64,000 bases of DNA from Bin87 sp965217175 (GTDB lineage: Bacteria; Chloroflexota; Dehalococcoidia; Lucifugimonadales; UBA3495), in contig OZ244251.1 of the NCBI GenBank assembly GCA_965217175.1, positions 3,286,001 through 3,350,000 of the forward strand. The letters run 5' to 3'. Within the stretch, counting starts at the first letter, position 1, and the number at the start of each line of letters is the position of its first letter. The notes below the pieces were generated by a model. That model was not told where the DNA came from, searched no databases, and saw only the letters and a list, made by a program, of their open reading frames with translations. This document shows, in pieces, positions 61,719 to 64,000 of this stretch. A program made the translations under genes and the position numbers.

Positions 61719-64000
61719 CTAAGTTTCCCGGCGTCTCAGGGTGTGAAGAGCCAAGGGTATGCGCAACCCGCGCCAGGCCCTCACAACACTTTCGTCGGGT
61801 GAACCCGCAGAGCGTTGGCGGCCCGAGTATGTTTCGCCCACGTACGCATCCACGATTGTCAATATGTCCCGTCGTTGTGCGGGCAACGCAGTGGACACCG
61901 TGGCAGCCCACTGGTGTGGAGTTTCGTAAGGCCGGGGACCCAAAGAAGCGAACCGGCTCAGGCGACGCAAACGCCGATAGACGCCAACACTGTTGGACGG
62001 AGTGGCCAGCAGCCAGCGCCAGACGATTCCGGCCACGGCTGCCAACAGCGCCGCCGTGGCGGCGATGCCGATGATCCAGGGCAGGCTATTACTCCATACG
62101 GTCCGCCACCGTATCCCGCCGTCGGCAAATAACTCCAGGTCTTCATCACTAAATCCCGACTCTATTTCCTCGCATTCATCTTCAAATTCGCACGGTAACT
62201 CGCCCGGATCTACGAATTCGTCAAGGGAACTCTGTTCCGGCTGGGCTTGTGGCTCCACCACAATCGGAATGTCTCTCCCCGGAGTGGGTTCAAACGGGAT
62301 CCAGCCATACCCCTGGAAATACACTTCGGCCCACCCATGGCTGTGGTGGTCAGAGACAACGTACGTTTGCGAATCCCGGATCCGGGTACCGATGGAGTAA
62401 CCCGTGACCATGCGCGCCGGAATTCCCAGGCTGCGCATCAACACGGTCATGGCTGAACCGAAATACTCGCTGTAACCTTGACGGCTATCGAAAAGGAAGT
62501 AATCCACGCCGTCCTCACCGAACGGCGGCGGTTCGATCTCCAGGTTGTAATCCAGCGAATTCTTCAGGTATTGTTCCACAGCCACCGCTTTTTCGTGTGG
62601 GGTTTCGGCGCCGGCGGTAATCTGGCGGGCCAACTCCGCAACCCGAGGCGGCATGTCGGGCGGCAACTGGGTGTAACGGGTCCAAACCCACGGAGCATAG
62701 TCATCGTTTGCGGTATTGAGATCTTCTGCCGTTGCCGTCGACACCGCCGACGTAACCTGGTAGGGCACCCCAGAATCGGCGGTGCTTCCCGCGGCTCGCA
62801 CTGCCAAAACATCGGGCATATTTGGCACGAACTCCCCAACTATGGCCGTTTGAACCACGCCAATGTCATCGCGCTCCACAGATTCCAGCAAGAAATTTGA
62901 AGGTAGATTGGCAGCTATGATTTCATCCGCCGCCGCCGGGTCTTGAGCCGTTGCGTCCCTCACCGCCCGCACCGCCATGGCCAATGTGGACGGTATCCCC
63001 TCTGGAAGCGCCCCGGCGTAGGGATCAATCACATACCGTGGTGAGTCGAAAGTCTCCAACCGGACGTCACGGTTGGCGCCGACGGTAAGGCCACCCGCAA
63101 ACAGACTGCGGCTCTCATAATTCGGGACTACCTCAAACGTAACGTTGAACCGTTCTTGATCGGGATCCACTCGGCTGTACTCAGGTTGCCACCCGGGTTC
63201 CTTCAGCACCGTGCCCTCCGATAGCCAGCCCTCGTGGGTGTAGGTAGCGTAGGAACGCGCTTTCCAGTACAGGGGAATCGGGGAGTTGATCTGCAATACA
63301 GGGGTATCCGTGGGGTTGATTGTCCCCTGGAATGCCATTGCGTCGCCCCAAATCCGATAGGGCAGCGGCTTACGGGCTGGCAGCCCGGCGAACAAACGGT
63401 TGAAATCCTCTTCCCAACGCACCAGCGGGGATCGGGTATAGTCGTACACCTTGTTGGCCGGGCCCCATTGGCCGCCCACGGGCAACAGGAACGCGATAAG
63501 CAAAGCCACCAATGCAACCAAAACCGTGTCGCTAACAGTCAGGATTCCCAAATGCCCGTCGTAAACGCGCCCCTGGGAATCCCACTGCTGGCGCGCCCTC
63601 ATTGACTGCAACCAACCAACCAGAAGCAAAGCCGTAAACAGGTAGACTCCCAGATACACGCTGGCCTGGGCTGGCAAAAAAGTCAGATTGGAGAGCAATC
63701 CGACCGCCCCCAACGCAAAAACTGCCCAGAAACTCCGTCGGCGGAAAAATAACCACCCACCCAGGAATCCGATCAGCCAGGCCGCAGTCATCAACCCCAC
63801 CCCAAACGGCAGCGGGTCGACGCTGATCCCTTCAGCGCGGGCAGCCGCGACCCAGGCGGCCAGCCTGCCAAAGAGTTCACCGGCAGATGCCAACCTTAAT
63901 TCTTCGGGCGACGATGCGGTCATCTGCCAGATAATCACACCACCGCCGATGGCCAGACCGGCGGGTATCAGAACAGCCGCCCAGAGTTTGATGCGGCTCA
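61719..64000 (-). CDS. TgpA-type membrane transglutaminase-like protein, 5' end at the window edge
   Basis: Multi-helix N-terminus (helices near LPFGVGLMTAAWLIGFLGGW, GAVGLLSNLTFLPAQASVYL, DTVLVALVALLIAFLLPVGG), then a large external region with the transglutaminase core near residues 475-560, one C-terminal helix (SLPWIIGIAATAALLAAVAG) and a cytoplasmic tail with the DUF4129-like end. The His (HSHGWAEVYF) and the FEPTPG acid are present, but the nucleophile position reads GYSEYFGSAMTVL, Ser instead of Cys. The frame stays open to base 64000, and the last bases (TG AGC CGC) would complete ATG if the next base is A. A GTG at 63938 is an internal alternative. Confidence 0.9.
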   Translation of the reverse strand, partial: SRIKLWAAVLIPAGLAIGGGVIIWQMTASSPEELRLASAGELFGRLAAWVAAARAEGISVDPLPFGVGLMTAAWLIGFLGGWLFFRRRSFWAVFALGAVGLLSNLTFLPAQASVYLGVYLFTALLLVGWLQSMRARQQWDSQGRVYDGHLGILTVSDTVLVALVALLIAFLLPVGGQWGPANKVYDYTRSPLVRWEEDFNRLFAGLPARKPLPYRIWGDAMAFQGTINPTDTPVLQINSPIPLYWKARSYATYTHEGWLSEGTVLKEPGWQPEYSRVDPDQERFNVTFEVVPNYESRSLFAGGLTVGANRDVRLETFDSPRYVIDPYAGALPEGIPSTLAMAVRAVRDATAQDPAAADEIIAANLPSNFLLESVERDDIGVVQTAIVGEFVPNMPDVLAVRAAGSTADSGVPYQVTSAVSTATAEDLNTANDDYAPWVWTRYTQLPPDMPPRVAELARQITAGAETPHEKAVAVEQYLKNSLDYNLEIEPPPFGEDGVDYFLFDSRQGYSEYFGSAMTVLMRSLGIPARMVTGYSIGTRIRDSQTYVVSDHHSHGWAEVYFQGYGWIPFEPTPGRDIPIVVEPQAQPEQSSLDEFVDPGELPCEFEDECEEIESGFSDEDLELFADGGIRWRTVWSNSLPWIIGIAATAALLAAVAGIVWRWLLATPSNSVGVYRRLRRLSRFASLGPRPYETPHQWAATVSTALPAQRRDILTIVDAYVGETYSGRQRSAGSPDESVVRAWRGLRIPLALHTLRRRET

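Overview
The window looks like part of a GC-rich bacterial chromosome, most likely a Chloroflexota member of the Dehalococcoidia/SAR202 kind. That placement is inference. It rests on a fused CaiB/BaiF CoA-transferase, small ComD/ComE-type ThDP enzymes, dipeptide-type ABC importers, a MobA-MoaD-AOR cluster, a double cupin and a GroEL without a Gly-Met tail. No rRNA, tRNA, CRISPR array or replication origin was seen.

Left part (about 1-23 kb). This is a gene graveyard. Transposase remnants of the IS5, IS1380, IS701, IS21, IS110 and IS630 families sit between broken host genes: RelA/SpoT, GlcG/HbpS-like, a CaiB N-terminus and a frameshifted metallo-beta-lactamase-fold hydrolase. An IS1380 copy (4612-6346) and an IS5 copy (6642-7520) have recognisable ends. 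The block holding both is followed at once by a second, indel-ridden version of itself (7521-10345). Intact islands are a spermidine-synthase-like protein, a two-domain carboxymuconolactone decarboxylase-like protein and groES-groEL.

Middle (about 23-46 kb). Intact genes encode a zinc-ribbon protein, Tex, a lipoprotein, a two-domain CoA-transferase, a split ThDP decarboxylase pair, and two peptide-type binding proteins with two permeases but no ATPase gene. Two insertion clusters interrupt this stretch (33.2-35 kb and 41.8-45.4 kb). The second includes an IS701 copy with perfect ends and a TTAG target duplication.

Right part (about 45.7-64 kb). This is dense housekeeping DNA: a ComD-like orphan, a nitroreductase, a DsbA-family protein with in-frame UGA at the expected active-site cysteine, RNase III, a double cupin, enolase, RsmG, an AOR-MoaD-MobA operon, a histone-deacetylase-family protein, TrmI, DUF2203, a lipoprotein serine protease, aldehyde dehydrogenase, a DUF1330 protein, Ogt, and a membrane transglutaminase-like protein running off the right edge.

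The genes suggest uptake of small organic substrates (ABC importers) and CoA- or ThDP-dependent breakdown of acids, with aldehyde oxidation by AOR and ALDH. The best candidates for a second look are the UGA-containing DsbA-like gene, the decayed tandem block at 7.5-10.3 kb, and the short palindromic inserts inside transposase genes.
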